From the NCBI GenBank assembly GCA_023416855.1, contig JAEZGU010000197.1, positions 1 through 8,849 of the forward strand: DNA of 8,849 bases, read 5' to 3'. A model generated the notes under the pieces. That model was not told where the DNA came from. It saw nothing but the letters and a program-made list of their open reading frames with translations, and ran no database searches. Numbering within the stretch: the first letter of the stretch is position 1; each line of letters starts with the position of its first letter. Below, piece after piece: positions 1 to 6,050 of this stretch. The stretch comes from Bacillota bacterium. Lineage in GTDB: Bacteria > Bacillota > Clostridia > Tissierellales > Sedimentibacteraceae. Made by a program: the position numbers and the translations under genes.

Positions 1-394
1 CTATAACATGTATATGCCCCTCATAATCCTGATTAGCAATATACTTAAGTGTTTGTCCAATTTTGTCTTCTTCGTTTCTGCAAGCAACAATTATTGTCAC
101 ATCTTCGTATGGACTGGTTGTTTCAAACTTTGGTTGCCTATCAAACAATAAGCTCATAACAATAAAGGCATTTATATATCCGGGGATATACCCAATACCT
201 GCAACGATAAAAACAGCTGCAGCATGACCTACTATTGAGCCCAAATCTTCAATCCAAGGTTTAGATAAATATATAGAAAAAATCAGCCAAGATATTGCAA
301 TACTTTGGCTAATTATAAATTTTGCAGAAACACTTATATATACTTTTTGTTTTTTCGTTTTACTTCTTCTGCTAAGCTCTTTGCTATTCAACAT
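1..394 (-). CDS. Membrane-anchored family 2 glycosyltransferase (5' part, cut by window edge)
   Basis: The first 131 codons are visible and the gene continues past the left edge. Residues 1-20 are basic. Two hydrophobic segments follow at about 22-43 and 57-84, then the start of a GT-A catalytic domain at about 98. The stretch DVTIIVACRNEED (98-110) is the typical first strand and nucleotide-sugar loop of family 2 glycosyltransferases, followed by the usual helix 'IGQTLKYIANQDY'. An N-terminal membrane pair before a GT2 domain is known from processive polysaccharide synthases of the PgaC/IcaA and cellulose-synthase kind, so export of a beta-linked polysaccharide or glycolipid synthesis is plausible; the substrate cannot be read. 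The ATG at 394 lies only 2 nt from an AAGGTG ribosome site (402-397). The TTG codon just after it (391) is spaced 5 nt and may be the real start. The D-D-D-QxxRW residues are outside the window. Confidence 0.8.
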   Translation of the reverse strand, partial: MLNSKELSRRSKTKKQKVYISVSAKFIISQSIAISWLIFSIYLSKPWIEDLGSIVGHAAAVFIVAGIGYIPGYINAFIVMSLLFDRQPKFETTSPYEDVTIIVACRNEEDKIGQTLKYIANQDYEGHIHVI

Positions 395-424
395 TTCACC
401 TTAATAAATTATTTTGTCAAATGT

Positions 425-453
425 AGAATACCATACATGAATTAGCAAGTCAA
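425..453 (-). promoter_or_regulatory. Promoter of the glycosyltransferase gene
   Basis: On the minus strand, -35 TTGACT (453-448) is followed 17 bp later by an extended -10, TGG plus TATTCT (430-425). A second TTGACT copy abuts upstream (459-454), making a tandem TTGACTTTGACT. Transcription would start near 418 and give a leader of about 25 nt. The -35 matches 5 of 6 consensus bases and the -10 matches 4 of 6, helped by the TGn extension. No terminator is seen between hicB and this promoter, so hicAB read-through may also reach the gene. Confidence 0.5.
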
Positions 454-495
454 AGTCAAATCCTACCTATTAAACCATTGCAATTGAACTATCGT

Positions 496-894
496 TTACT
501 TTATGCCTATTCTATCTTTAATAGCTGCTTGTAATAGTTGCGAAAAATTTAGGTTGTGTTCAACCCCAATATCATTTATCCATTTAGGAATTGTTACAGT
601 TTTCTTAACTGCTCTATTTTCCATCTTGTCTCTTACAGGAATCATCCATACCTCGATTAAAGCAATCGATTCATTTGCATCTAATTTTATCGCTGATAAC
701 TCTGATGCATCAGGAATTACAACGCCTTCCTGTTCCATATCATATAAACACAATTCCAAAACATCTCTTGCGCTATCCATAGCATCTTCTAAACTCTCTC
801 CAAAAGTAAAACAATTTTCTAAATCTGGAAAACTAACAATATATGATTCATCTTCAAATTTAATAATAGCAGGATAAATATATCTATTTTTCAT
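496..894 (-). CDS. hicB: HicB-family antitoxin, with ribbon-helix-helix DNA-binding domain
   Basis: This is the antitoxin of a type II toxin-antitoxin pair: it binds and blocks HicA and normally represses the shared promoter. Residues 1-60 form the HicB partial RNase H-like fold, recognisable from 'YPAIIKFEDESYIVSFPDL', the phenylalanine-glycine-glutamate turn and the helix 'SLEDAMDSARDVLELCLYDM'. Residues 98-130 look like a ribbon-helix-helix domain: strand KKTVTIP, helix KWINDIGVEHN, then helix NFSQLLQAAIKDRIG. The 132-residue length fits HicB proteins carrying such a C-terminal domain. The ATG is preceded by AAGGAGG with a 9-nt gap. The gene lies 56 nt downstream of hicA, the usual toxin-first order, and is co-transcribed with it. 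Nothing suggests decay. Confidence 0.93.
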   Translation of the reverse strand: MKNRYIYPAIIKFEDESYIVSFPDLENCFTFGESLEDAMDSARDVLELCLYDMEQEGVVIPDASELSAIKLDANESIALIEVWMIPVRDKMENRAVKKTVTIPKWINDIGVEHNLNFSQLLQAAIKDRIGIK

Positions 895-950
895 AAATCA
901 AATCCTCCTTATATAATACACCATTTTAAAATTAAAAAAGAGGTGAGGGA

Positions 951-1139
951 TTAAAAATTAATCCCCGTAATCTTCTCAATGCTTTTTAAAGTTCCCAAGG
1001 GTATATCTTTGCTAGTGCATTTTATTGGGCATATTTTACCTTTAGCATTAACGTAGATTTCATGGGAGCCACTTGTTCTTTTAAGTTGCCACCCATTTTG
1101 TCTCAAGATTTTTACAACCTCTTTGTAAGAATAAGTCAT
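951..1139 (-). CDS. hicA: HicA-family mRNA interferase toxin
   Basis: This 62-residue protein has the double-stranded-RNA-binding-like fold of HicA toxins, which cleave mRNA and stop translation. The hallmark is a glycine-serine-histidine motif, here 'TSGSHEIY' with His26 as the catalytic residue, followed by the strand 'GKICPIKC' and the conserved end 'KDIPLGTLKSIEKITGI'. The length is normal for the family. The ATG at 1139 follows GAGGTG (1149-1144) with a 4-nt gap. The catalytic histidine is intact, so the toxin looks potentially active. Two cysteines (38 and 41) lie where many HicA proteins have hydrophobic residues; I attach no function to them. hicB follows as the antidote. Confidence 0.93.
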   Translation of the reverse strand: MTYSYKEVVKILRQNGWQLKRTSGSHEIYVNAKGKICPIKCTSKDIPLGTLKSIEKITGINF

Positions 1140-1228
1140 ATGACACCTCAGAGAATAGTATTTCCTATATTAGGTAGTTCCGACCCTTACATACAATCAC
1201 ATAAAAGGCGCAACTTATTCTTAATATA

Positions 1229-1257
1229 ATTATATACGTATTAATTACACGTGTCAA
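1229..1257 (-). promoter_or_regulatory. Consensus sigma-A promoter of hicAB
   Basis: On the minus strand, TTGACA (1257-1252) and TATAAT (1234-1229) are both perfect and separated by exactly 17 bp. Initiation near 1222 would give a leader of about 83 nt before hicA. A promoter this strong for a toxin gene implies tight repression, which fits the palindromic boxes in the spacer. Confidence 0.85.
1234..1254. promoter_or_regulatory. Candidate HicB operator: two 8-bp palindromes in the hicAB promoter
   Basis: Two perfect 8-bp palindromes, ATACGTAT (1234-1241) and ACACGTGT (1247-1254), fill the spacer between -10 and -35 with centres 13 bp apart. They also read as a direct repeat, A(T/C)ACGT(A/G)T(T/C)AAT. 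Paired short boxes about one helical turn apart are typical for ribbon-helix-helix repressors, and HicB here has such a domain. The assignment to HicB is inference. Confidence 0.5.
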
Positions 1258-1305
1258 TACATATTATTATTTACTATTTATCTATTTTTATTAATTTTTT
1301 ATAGA

Positions 1306-1547
1306 TTAATAAATAAGCAATTCTGCTTGTTTCAATATATTTAGCAGCTCTGATTTTTCATGCTCCTTTAATTGAAGTAATGGCTTTCTTACGTAGCCTC
1401 CTTCAAATTGAAGCAAATCACACGCATATTTTAGTAATCATTCCATTTTTCTATATTTCTTATAAATTTATCGTAATCCACCGTATCATTTTTATCAAAT
1501 GGTGTAATCATTGGTGGTATAACTCCTTTAATACTAATAAACGACAT
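1306..1547 (-). pseudogene. Internally deleted dihydrodipicolinate synthase (DapA)-family remnant
   Basis: The ATG at 1547 opens a 38-codon frame containing 'IKGVIPPMITPFDKN' and 'VDYDKFIRNIEKWN', which is the N-terminus of class I aldolases of the dihydrodipicolinate synthase / N-acetylneuraminate lyase family. It ends at a TAA at 1431-1433. One frame over, from 1437 to the stop at 1306, the sequence reads 'LLKYACDLLQFEGGYVRK' and then 'PLLQLKEHEKSELLNILK', the C-terminus of the same family. Family members are about 290-300 residues, so roughly 215 central residues are missing, including the Schiff-base lysine and the YxxP region. The two ends are out of frame at the join. A weak -10 TATAAT (1587-1582) and a G-rich SD-like run lie upstream. 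The product cannot be an active aldolase. Whether the parent was true DapA or a paralogue acting on another keto-acid cannot be told. Confidence 0.8.
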
Positions 1548-1615
1548 TTTGCAGTTTGCCCCCTCTGTATTTTATAATATCATTATACAACATTTTCTTG
1601 TGTAACAATATATAT

Positions 1616-1644
1616 TTGAGTATAATATATATTAGCGGAATAAT
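1616..1644 (+). promoter_or_regulatory. Possible promoter of threonine dehydrogenase gene
   Basis: TTGAGT (1616-1621), a 17-bp spacer and AATAAT (1639-1644) give a plausible sigma-A promoter about 75 nt before the coding region. A perfect TATAAT also lies at 1696-1701, nearer the gene, but lacks a -35 at proper spacing. The interval 1548-1725 otherwise holds only AT-rich DNA, and I see no riboswitch-like structure in it. Confidence 0.3.
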
Positions 1645-1725
1645 TTACTAAGTTTTATGATTTTATCGACATAATTTTTTGGTATCATTTATATGTATAA
1701 TAATAGCAAATATTGGAGGTAAAGT

Positions 1726-2670
1726 GTGAGAAAAATTCTAATTACAGGAGCATTAGGACAAATCGGCTCCGAATTAACAGCAGAAATGCGTAAGGTTTAT
1801 GGTTCATCTAATGTTGTAGCCAGCAACAGAAGAATAAAGGATGGTCATGAAGAGCTACTTGCTTCTGGACCATTTGAAATTATCAACGTCAACGATGCAA
1901 AATCATTAGCTGAGGCAGTTGACAAGTATAAAATTAACACTATAGTAAACCTTGCAGCCCTTCTATCAGCAACAGGGGAAAAAGATCCTCAACAATGCTG
2001 GGATATAAATATGAACGGGTTATACAATGTTTTAGAAGTTGCAAGAGAAAAAAGTTGTATGGTTTATACACCATCATCCATTGCTGCTTTTGGACCTTCA
2101 ACTCCAAAAGACAACACTCCTCAAGATACAATCCAAAGACCTGGTACAATGTATGGTGTAACAAAGGTTGCCGGAGAGCTTTTATGCGACTATTACTATA
2201 AGAGATTTGGAGTAGATACAAGAGGTGTTCGTTTCCCTGGTCTAATTTCCTACAAAACACTACCTGGTGGTGGTACAACTGATTACGCAGTACATATTTA
2301 TTTTGAAGCATTGAAGCATAAAAAATACACAAGCTTTATCCAAAAAGGAACATACATGGATATGATGTATATGCCGGATGCTTTAAGCGCAATTATTGAT
2401 CTAATCGAAGCTAATCCAGATAAACTAATACACCGAAACGCCTTTAATGTAACTGCTATGAGCTTTGAGCCTGAAATGTTGGCTTCAGCTATAAGAAAAT
2501 ACATGCCTGAGTTTGAATTAGATTATGATGTTGATCCAATCAGACAAAGTATTGCGGATTCATGGCCAAATTCACTTGATGACTCTGCTGCAAGAGAGGA
2601 ATGGGGTTGGAATCCTAAGTTTGACTTAGATGCTATGACGAAAGACATGCTTGAAAATATCAAGATTTAA
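1726..2670 (+). CDS. tdh: L-threonine 3-dehydrogenase, short-chain (SDR/epimerase) type
   Basis: This enzyme oxidises L-threonine with NAD+ to 2-amino-3-oxobutyrate, the first step of threonine breakdown to glycine and acetyl-CoA. It belongs to the extended short-chain dehydrogenase (UDP-galactose-4-epimerase-like) family, not the zinc-dependent Tdh family. The NAD site is GALGQIG (8-14). The catalytic set is Ser117/Ser118 in 'YTPSSIAAFGP' plus Tyr143 and Lys147 in 'YGVTK'. The segments 'LPGGGTTDYAV' and 'SWPNSLDDSAAREEWGW' near the C-terminus are diagnostic of this threonine dehydrogenase group compared with sugar epimerases. The length of 314 residues is normal. The start is GTG at 1726, set by GGAGG at 1715-1719 with a 6-nt gap. 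A strong terminator follows directly, so the gene is monocistronic. Its usual partner, 2-amino-3-ketobutyrate CoA ligase, is not adjacent and would have to be elsewhere. Confidence 0.9.
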   Translation: MRKILITGALGQIGSELTAEMRKVYGSSNVVASNRRIKDGHEELLASGPFEIINVNDAKSLAEAVDKYKINTIVNLAALLSATGEKDPQQCWDINMNGLYNVLEVAREKSCMVYTPSSIAAFGPSTPKDNTPQDTIQRPGTMYGVTKVAGELLCDYYYKRFGVDTRGVRFPGLISYKTLPGGGTTDYAVHIYFEALKHKKYTSFIQKGTYMDMMYMPDALSAIIDLIEANPDKLIHRNAFNVTAMSFEPEMLASAIRKYMPEFELDYDVDPIRQSIADSWPNSLDDSAAREEWGWNPKFDLDAMTKDMLENIKI

Positions 2671-2682
2671 ATACCAAATTAT

Positions 2683-2713
2683 AATAAGCACTCGTATGGG
2701 TGCTTATTTTTTT
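2683..2713 (+). terminator. Rho-independent terminator of tdh
   Basis: A perfect 9-bp stem, AATAAGCAC (2683-2691) with GTGCTTATT (2700-2708), closes an 8-nt loop and runs into a T tract (2707-2713). It lies 12 nt after the stop codon and separates tdh from the chemoreceptor gene. Confidence 0.88.
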
Positions 2714-2774
2714 ACCTTTTGCAAAATAATATTTTTTGTCTATGTTTAAGCCTCCAATTTGTAGGTATATATTA

Positions 2775-2789
2775 TTGTAATAATTACAA
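2775..2789. repeat. 15-bp inverted repeat upstream of the chemoreceptor gene
   Basis: TTGTAAT, one central A, then ATTACAA form a perfect palindrome 46 bp before the chemoreceptor ATG. It could be an operator, but its AT-rich composition makes chance possible. No convincing sigma-A or motility-sigma promoter was found between 2714 and 2823. Confidence 0.3.
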
Positions 2790-2823
2790 CTTAATAATGA
2801 TGACAGTAACAACTGTTCAACAC

Positions 2824-2830
2824 GGAGGAG
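2824..2830 (+). promoter_or_regulatory. Ribosome binding site fixing the chemoreceptor start
   Basis: GGAGGAG lies 5 nt before the ATG at 2836. The reading frame is open back to an ATG at 2719, but that stretch has no ribosome site, overlaps the end of the tdh terminator region and is not membrane-protein-like at its end. The start at 2836 is preferred. Confidence 0.85.
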
Positions 2831-2835
2831 AAAAA

Positions 2836-4821
2836 ATGAAAAAGAGTGTCAAAAAATTACAAAGCATAAGTACAGAAATATTAAGAATCAGTGTAATTAC
2901 ATTGATTATAACAGTTGCAGTTACCTCAATAATTTCAGTACTTTATTTTAACAACATCATAATAGGTATTTCAGAGGATAAAGCACTTACCTCGATGGAA
3001 ATTGTAGAAAATGAAATAGACTCAATTAAAAATGATCTAAAAGAAACAGCAAGTGTTTTAGCAAAAGATACAAAAATAATTAGCAATTTAAATAATAAAA
3101 ACACAAGTGCTCTGCAATCATATATAAATAGTTTAATTGAAACATCTTCATTTAACAATATTGCAATAACTGATTCAAACGGAACAATAATTGCCAGCAC
3201 TAATGATATATATAAATCAGGAGTTAACATATCAAGTAATACTGTTATTAAGTCAGCACTTAATGGCAACTTACTTTCAGATATAGGAAGAGAACCTTCG
3301 GATTTTTATGGTGTAAATTCAGGCTCACCAATTTATTACAATAATAATATAGTTGGTACAATAGTTATAGGATATAAATTTGAAGACATCAATTTTGTGG
3401 ACAATATCAAATCACTTATAAATAATGAAATATCTGTATTTGAAAATGACCTTAGAGTTAGCTCTACTGTAATTCAAAATGGAAAACGTTTAGTTGGGAC
3501 AAAGCTTGATCCAAAGGTAGTGGACATTGTAATAAATAACAAGAAAGATTACATAGGTAAAGCAAATGTGTTTGGTATAAATTATATTACTGTTTACAAA
3601 CCAACATTATCAGCAGATGGATTAGTAAAAGGAGTTATAGTTACTGCCAGTGATTATTCTGTTGTTGAAAAGCAAATACTTAACGTTATAGTAATAATAG
3701 CACTCCTTGCCGCTATATCAATAGTGCTCAGTATAGTAGTAATGCAAAGATATTTTAAAATAAAGTTGAAAAATCCACTAAGCAATGTTGTTAGCGCAGC
3801 AATGGCAATAGAAACCGGTGATATAAACGAAGATGTAATAAATCAAATCAAAGAAATTACATCAAATGATGAAATTGGCTCTTTGGCTAAGTCTATGGAA
3901 GGTGCAGTTGCTTCTGTAAGTTCATTGGCTAACAGCATAAATGAATACAAGACAGCTTTAGCAAACAACGATTTAACATACACATCAGACACAACTCTAC
4001 ATAATGGTATATATTATACGATCATAAAAATTGTAGACACATTGTTCAACGATCTAAAAACAATACTAAATGAAATTAATATAACTGCAGATGGAATAAA
4101 CAACGGAGCTGAACATGTTTCAGCAGCTGCACAAATGTTAGCACAAGGCTCTACTGAACAAGCAAGCTCTGTTGAAGAGTTAGCCGCTACAATGTCAGAA
4201 GTGGCAGAGCAAATTAAAAATGATGCTGTAAGCGCTGTTGATGTTAGTAGATTATCAGGAGAAACAGGAAATGTTGTGCTTCAAGGAAGTAAATATATGA
4301 ATGAATTAATGAATGCAATGGAAGAAATCAATCAAACATCAAGTGAAATCGAAAAAATAATTAAAACTATAGATGATATAGCTTTCCAAACAAATATATT
4401 GGCTCTTAATGCAGCTGTTGAGGCGGCACGTGCAGGAGCAGCAGGTAAAGGGTTTTCTGTTGTCGCAGATGAAGTTAGAAATTTGGCATCCAAAAGCGCT
4501 GAAGCTGCAAAGAACACTACTTTGCTAATAGAAAGCTCAGTAAATGCAATTAACAAAGGAACATTAATAGCTAAAGAAACTGAATCCGCACTAAAGGATG
4601 TCGTAGAAAAAACTAATAAAGCTAATTCTCTAATAAATGAAATTTCTGAAGCATCACAAAAACAAAGCGATAACATATATCAAGTAAACATAGGTGTCGA
4701 TCAAATATCTAATGTTATACAATCCAATTCTGCAACAGCTGAGCAAATAGCAGCTTCCAGTGAAGAATTATCTGGACAAGCTCACTCATTAAAAGCAATG
4801 GTAGATAAATATATATTTTAG
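2836..4821 (+). CDS. Methyl-accepting chemotaxis protein with extracellular Cache-like sensor
   Basis: A 661-residue transmembrane chemoreceptor that detects an external ligand and controls the CheA kinase through CheW. Layout: a short basic N-terminus; TM1 at about 16-38; a 240-residue extracellular sensor (about 40-279) of the Cache kind, with the 'AITDSNGTIIASTN' PAS-like strand and the hairpin 'GSPIYYNNNIVGTIVIGY'; TM2 at about 281-304; a HAMP-like linker at 305-360; and a long helical signalling domain to the end. The conserved hairpin tip is clear in 'IDDIAFQTNILALNAAVEAA' (512-531) and 'GKGFSVVADEVRNLA' (537-551), where CheA and CheW bind. The C-terminus lacks a CheR-binding pentapeptide. 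No che or flagellar genes are nearby, so it is an orphan receptor feeding a chemotaxis system encoded elsewhere. The ligand cannot be named. Confidence 0.93.
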   Translation: MKKSVKKLQSISTEILRISVITLIITVAVTSIISVLYFNNIIIGISEDKALTSMEIVENEIDSIKNDLKETASVLAKDTKIISNLNNKNTSALQSYINSLIETSSFNNIAITDSNGTIIASTNDIYKSGVNISSNTVIKSALNGNLLSDIGREPSDFYGVNSGSPIYYNNNIVGTIVIGYKFEDINFVDNIKSLINNEISVFENDLRVSSTVIQNGKRLVGTKLDPKVVDIVINNKKDYIGKANVFGINYITVYKPTLSADGLVKGVIVTASDYSVVEKQILNVIVIIALLAAISIVLSIVVMQRYFKIKLKNPLSNVVSAAMAIETGDINEDVINQIKEITSNDEIGSLAKSMEGAVASVSSLANSINEYKTALANNDLTYTSDTTLHNGIYYTIIKIVDTLFNDLKTILNEINITADGINNGAEHVSAAAQMLAQGSTEQASSVEELAATMSEVAEQIKNDAVSAVDVSRLSGETGNVVLQGSKYMNELMNAMEEINQTSSEIEKIIKTIDDIAFQTNILALNAAVEAARAGAAGKGFSVVADEVRNLASKSAEAAKNTTLLIESSVNAINKGTLIAKETESALKDVVEKTNKANSLINEISEASQKQSDNIYQVNIGVDQISNVIQSNSATAEQIAASSEELSGQAHSLKAMVDKYIF

Positions 4822-4831
4822 TACATAACAT

Positions 4832-4864
4832 AACCGGAAGAGCATACATGCCTTCCGGTTTTTT
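4832..4864 (+). terminator. Terminator of the chemoreceptor gene
   Basis: AACCGGAAG (4832-4840) pairs with CTTCCGGTT (4852-4860). An inner GCAT/ATGC stem extends the helix, and T residues follow through 4864. It sits between two convergent genes. The T tract is on the plus strand only, so it mainly ends the chemoreceptor transcript. The minus-strand gene ending at 4866 may use the same hairpin less well. Confidence 0.88.
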
Positions 4865-4865
4865 G

Positions 4866-5921
4866 TCATTTTATTGCTATTCCTTTTGGTTGGTTATCTA
4901 CCTGAATAGTAGCAACTACACTGTTGGTTTCATTATCTATAACAGAAACAGTGTTATCATATCTGTTTGTAACATAAACATTTTTATTGTCACCACTTAC
5001 AACAATCCCATGTGCTCCTTTTCCTACCTCTATAGTTGCTTCAACTGTATTAGTAGATAGATTAATTTTATTAACAGTATTAGTAGGACTTTCTTCAGTT
5101 CCTTCATTGGCTACAAAAGCATATTTTCCATTAGTTTGAATATATAGGTAGGCAGGACTTTTTCCTACACTTATTTTATCTATTGCCCCATTACTCATAC
5201 TATAAATCGCCAAAGAATCCTCATCCTTTAATGTTGCCATCAGCGTAATATCATCCGGAGCTATTGCAGTTGAAACAGGTGTTTTACCTATTGCCTTCTT
5301 ATTTAAATGAGAAAAGTTTGCTAAGCTGATTATGCTAAAACTATCTTCACCATTGTTTGCAACAAAGACTAATGTATCATCTCTTGTAATACTAAAACCG
5401 CTTGGACCTGTACCCGTTTCAATAGTATTAATTACCTTGTAAGTGTTCATATCAATTACGGACAAAGAATTATCTTTATTGTTAGATACCAAAGCATATT
5501 TATTGTTGTTTGTGAAATCTACATAAATTGGATACTTTCCTACTTCAACAGTATTGATAAGTTCATTGTTTGAAGTGTCATAAAACATCACAACACCATT
5601 CTTATCCATAGATGAAGAAACAGTTGCAGCCAATACTCTGCCATTTTTTGATACCTGGACGCTGTGTGTTACACCATCAACCTTTATACTGCTGATTACT
5701 TTTTTGGATTCTAAATCTATAACAGATATATTGCCATCATTTGCTGTATAACAAACAGTAGCAGGGACCGGTTCTGCCGGCTCAAGTATTTTATTTTCTT
5801 CATTTGGTTCTTTAATATTTCCATCTTCATTATCGCTAATGTTATTGTTCCGACACGAAACAATAATCATTAATGCAATTATAAACAATATTAATAATTT
5901 AATTTGTCCTCTTCTTTTCAT
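4866..5921 (-). CDS. YVTN-family beta-propeller lipoprotein
   Basis: A surface lipoprotein of about 351 residues. Basic residues and a hydrophobic stretch lead into the lipobox Ile-Val-Ser-Cys, with Cys23 as the lipid-anchored residue. A 30-residue Asn/Glu/Pro-rich linker follows, then seven repeats of about 42 residues to the C-terminus. The last repeats are the clearest: 'NVYVTNRYDNTVSVID' and 'TNSVVATIQVDNQPKGIAI' are the YVTN-repeat signature of seven-bladed propellers. Such domains serve as adhesion, scaffold or electron-transfer-associated proteins in other organisms; no catalytic residues are evident, so the role here is unknown. The start is taken at the ATG 5921, 9 nt from GAGAGG. 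The ATG at 5930 directly abuts that site with no gap and is less likely. It has its own promoter and is convergent with the chemoreceptor gene. Confidence 0.88.
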   Translation of the reverse strand: MKRRGQIKLLILFIIALMIIVSCRNNNISDNEDGNIKEPNEENKILEPAEPVPATVCYTANDGNISVIDLESKKVISSIKVDGVTHSVQVSKNGRVLAATVSSSMDKNGVVMFYDTSNNELINTVEVGKYPIYVDFTNNNKYALVSNNKDNSLSVIDMNTYKVINTIETGTGPSGFSITRDDTLVFVANNGEDSFSIISLANFSHLNKKAIGKTPVSTAIAPDDITLMATLKDEDSLAIYSMSNGAIDKISVGKSPAYLYIQTNGKYAFVANEGTEESPTNTVNKINLSTNTVEATIEVGKGAHGIVVSGDNKNVYVTNRYDNTVSVIDNETNSVVATIQVDNQPKGIAIK

Positions 5922-5930
5922 TAACTTCAT

Positions 5931-5936
5931 CCTCTC
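5931..5936 (-). promoter_or_regulatory. Ribosome binding site deciding the propeller lipoprotein start
   Basis: GAGAGG on the minus strand touches the ATG at 5930 with no spacer but lies 9 nt from the in-frame ATG at 5921. The second ATG is therefore the better start and shortens the signal peptide by three residues. Confidence 0.6.
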
Positions 5937-5961
5937 TGATGTATATTAGATATAATGATAT

Positions 5962-5990
5962 ATTATCAATACCAACATGAAATTATTCAA
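5962..5990 (-). promoter_or_regulatory. Probable promoter of the propeller lipoprotein gene
   Basis: On the minus strand, TTGAAT (5990-5985), a 17-bp spacer and GATAAT (5967-5962) match 4 of 6 and 5 of 6 consensus bases. Initiation near 5955 would leave a leader of about 34 nt. This supports transcription separate from the gene upstream at 6051. Confidence 0.45.
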
Positions 5991-6050
5991 AAGGTTTAAA
6001 TTATTTAATATTAGTAAATTAACCTGTGAACGAGTGCGAACGAATAACAG

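Noticed and set aside
503..877. 124-residue plus-strand frame over hicB
   Set aside because: Antisense to a well-supported HicB; no ribosome site.
1258..1305. Possible origin, attachment site or RNA gene in the AT-rich spacer beyond the hicAB promoter
   Set aside because: Only simple T/A-rich sequence; no repeats of useful length, no tRNA-like end and no conserved structure seen.
1380..1577. 65-residue plus-strand open frame
   Set aside because: It is antisense to the DapA-family remnant, has no ribosome site and no recognisable protein features; the minus strand explains this stretch.
1940..2332. 130-residue minus-strand frame inside threonine dehydrogenase
   Set aside because: Antisense to a gene with clear catalytic motifs; translation has no family features.
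2719..2835. 39-residue N-terminal extension of the chemoreceptor
   Set aside because: It begins just after the tdh terminator, has no ribosome site, and the ATG at 2836 follows a strong GGAGGAG.
4332..4676. 114-residue minus-strand frame inside the chemoreceptor gene
   Set aside because: Shadow of the highly conserved signalling domain on the other strand; no start signals.
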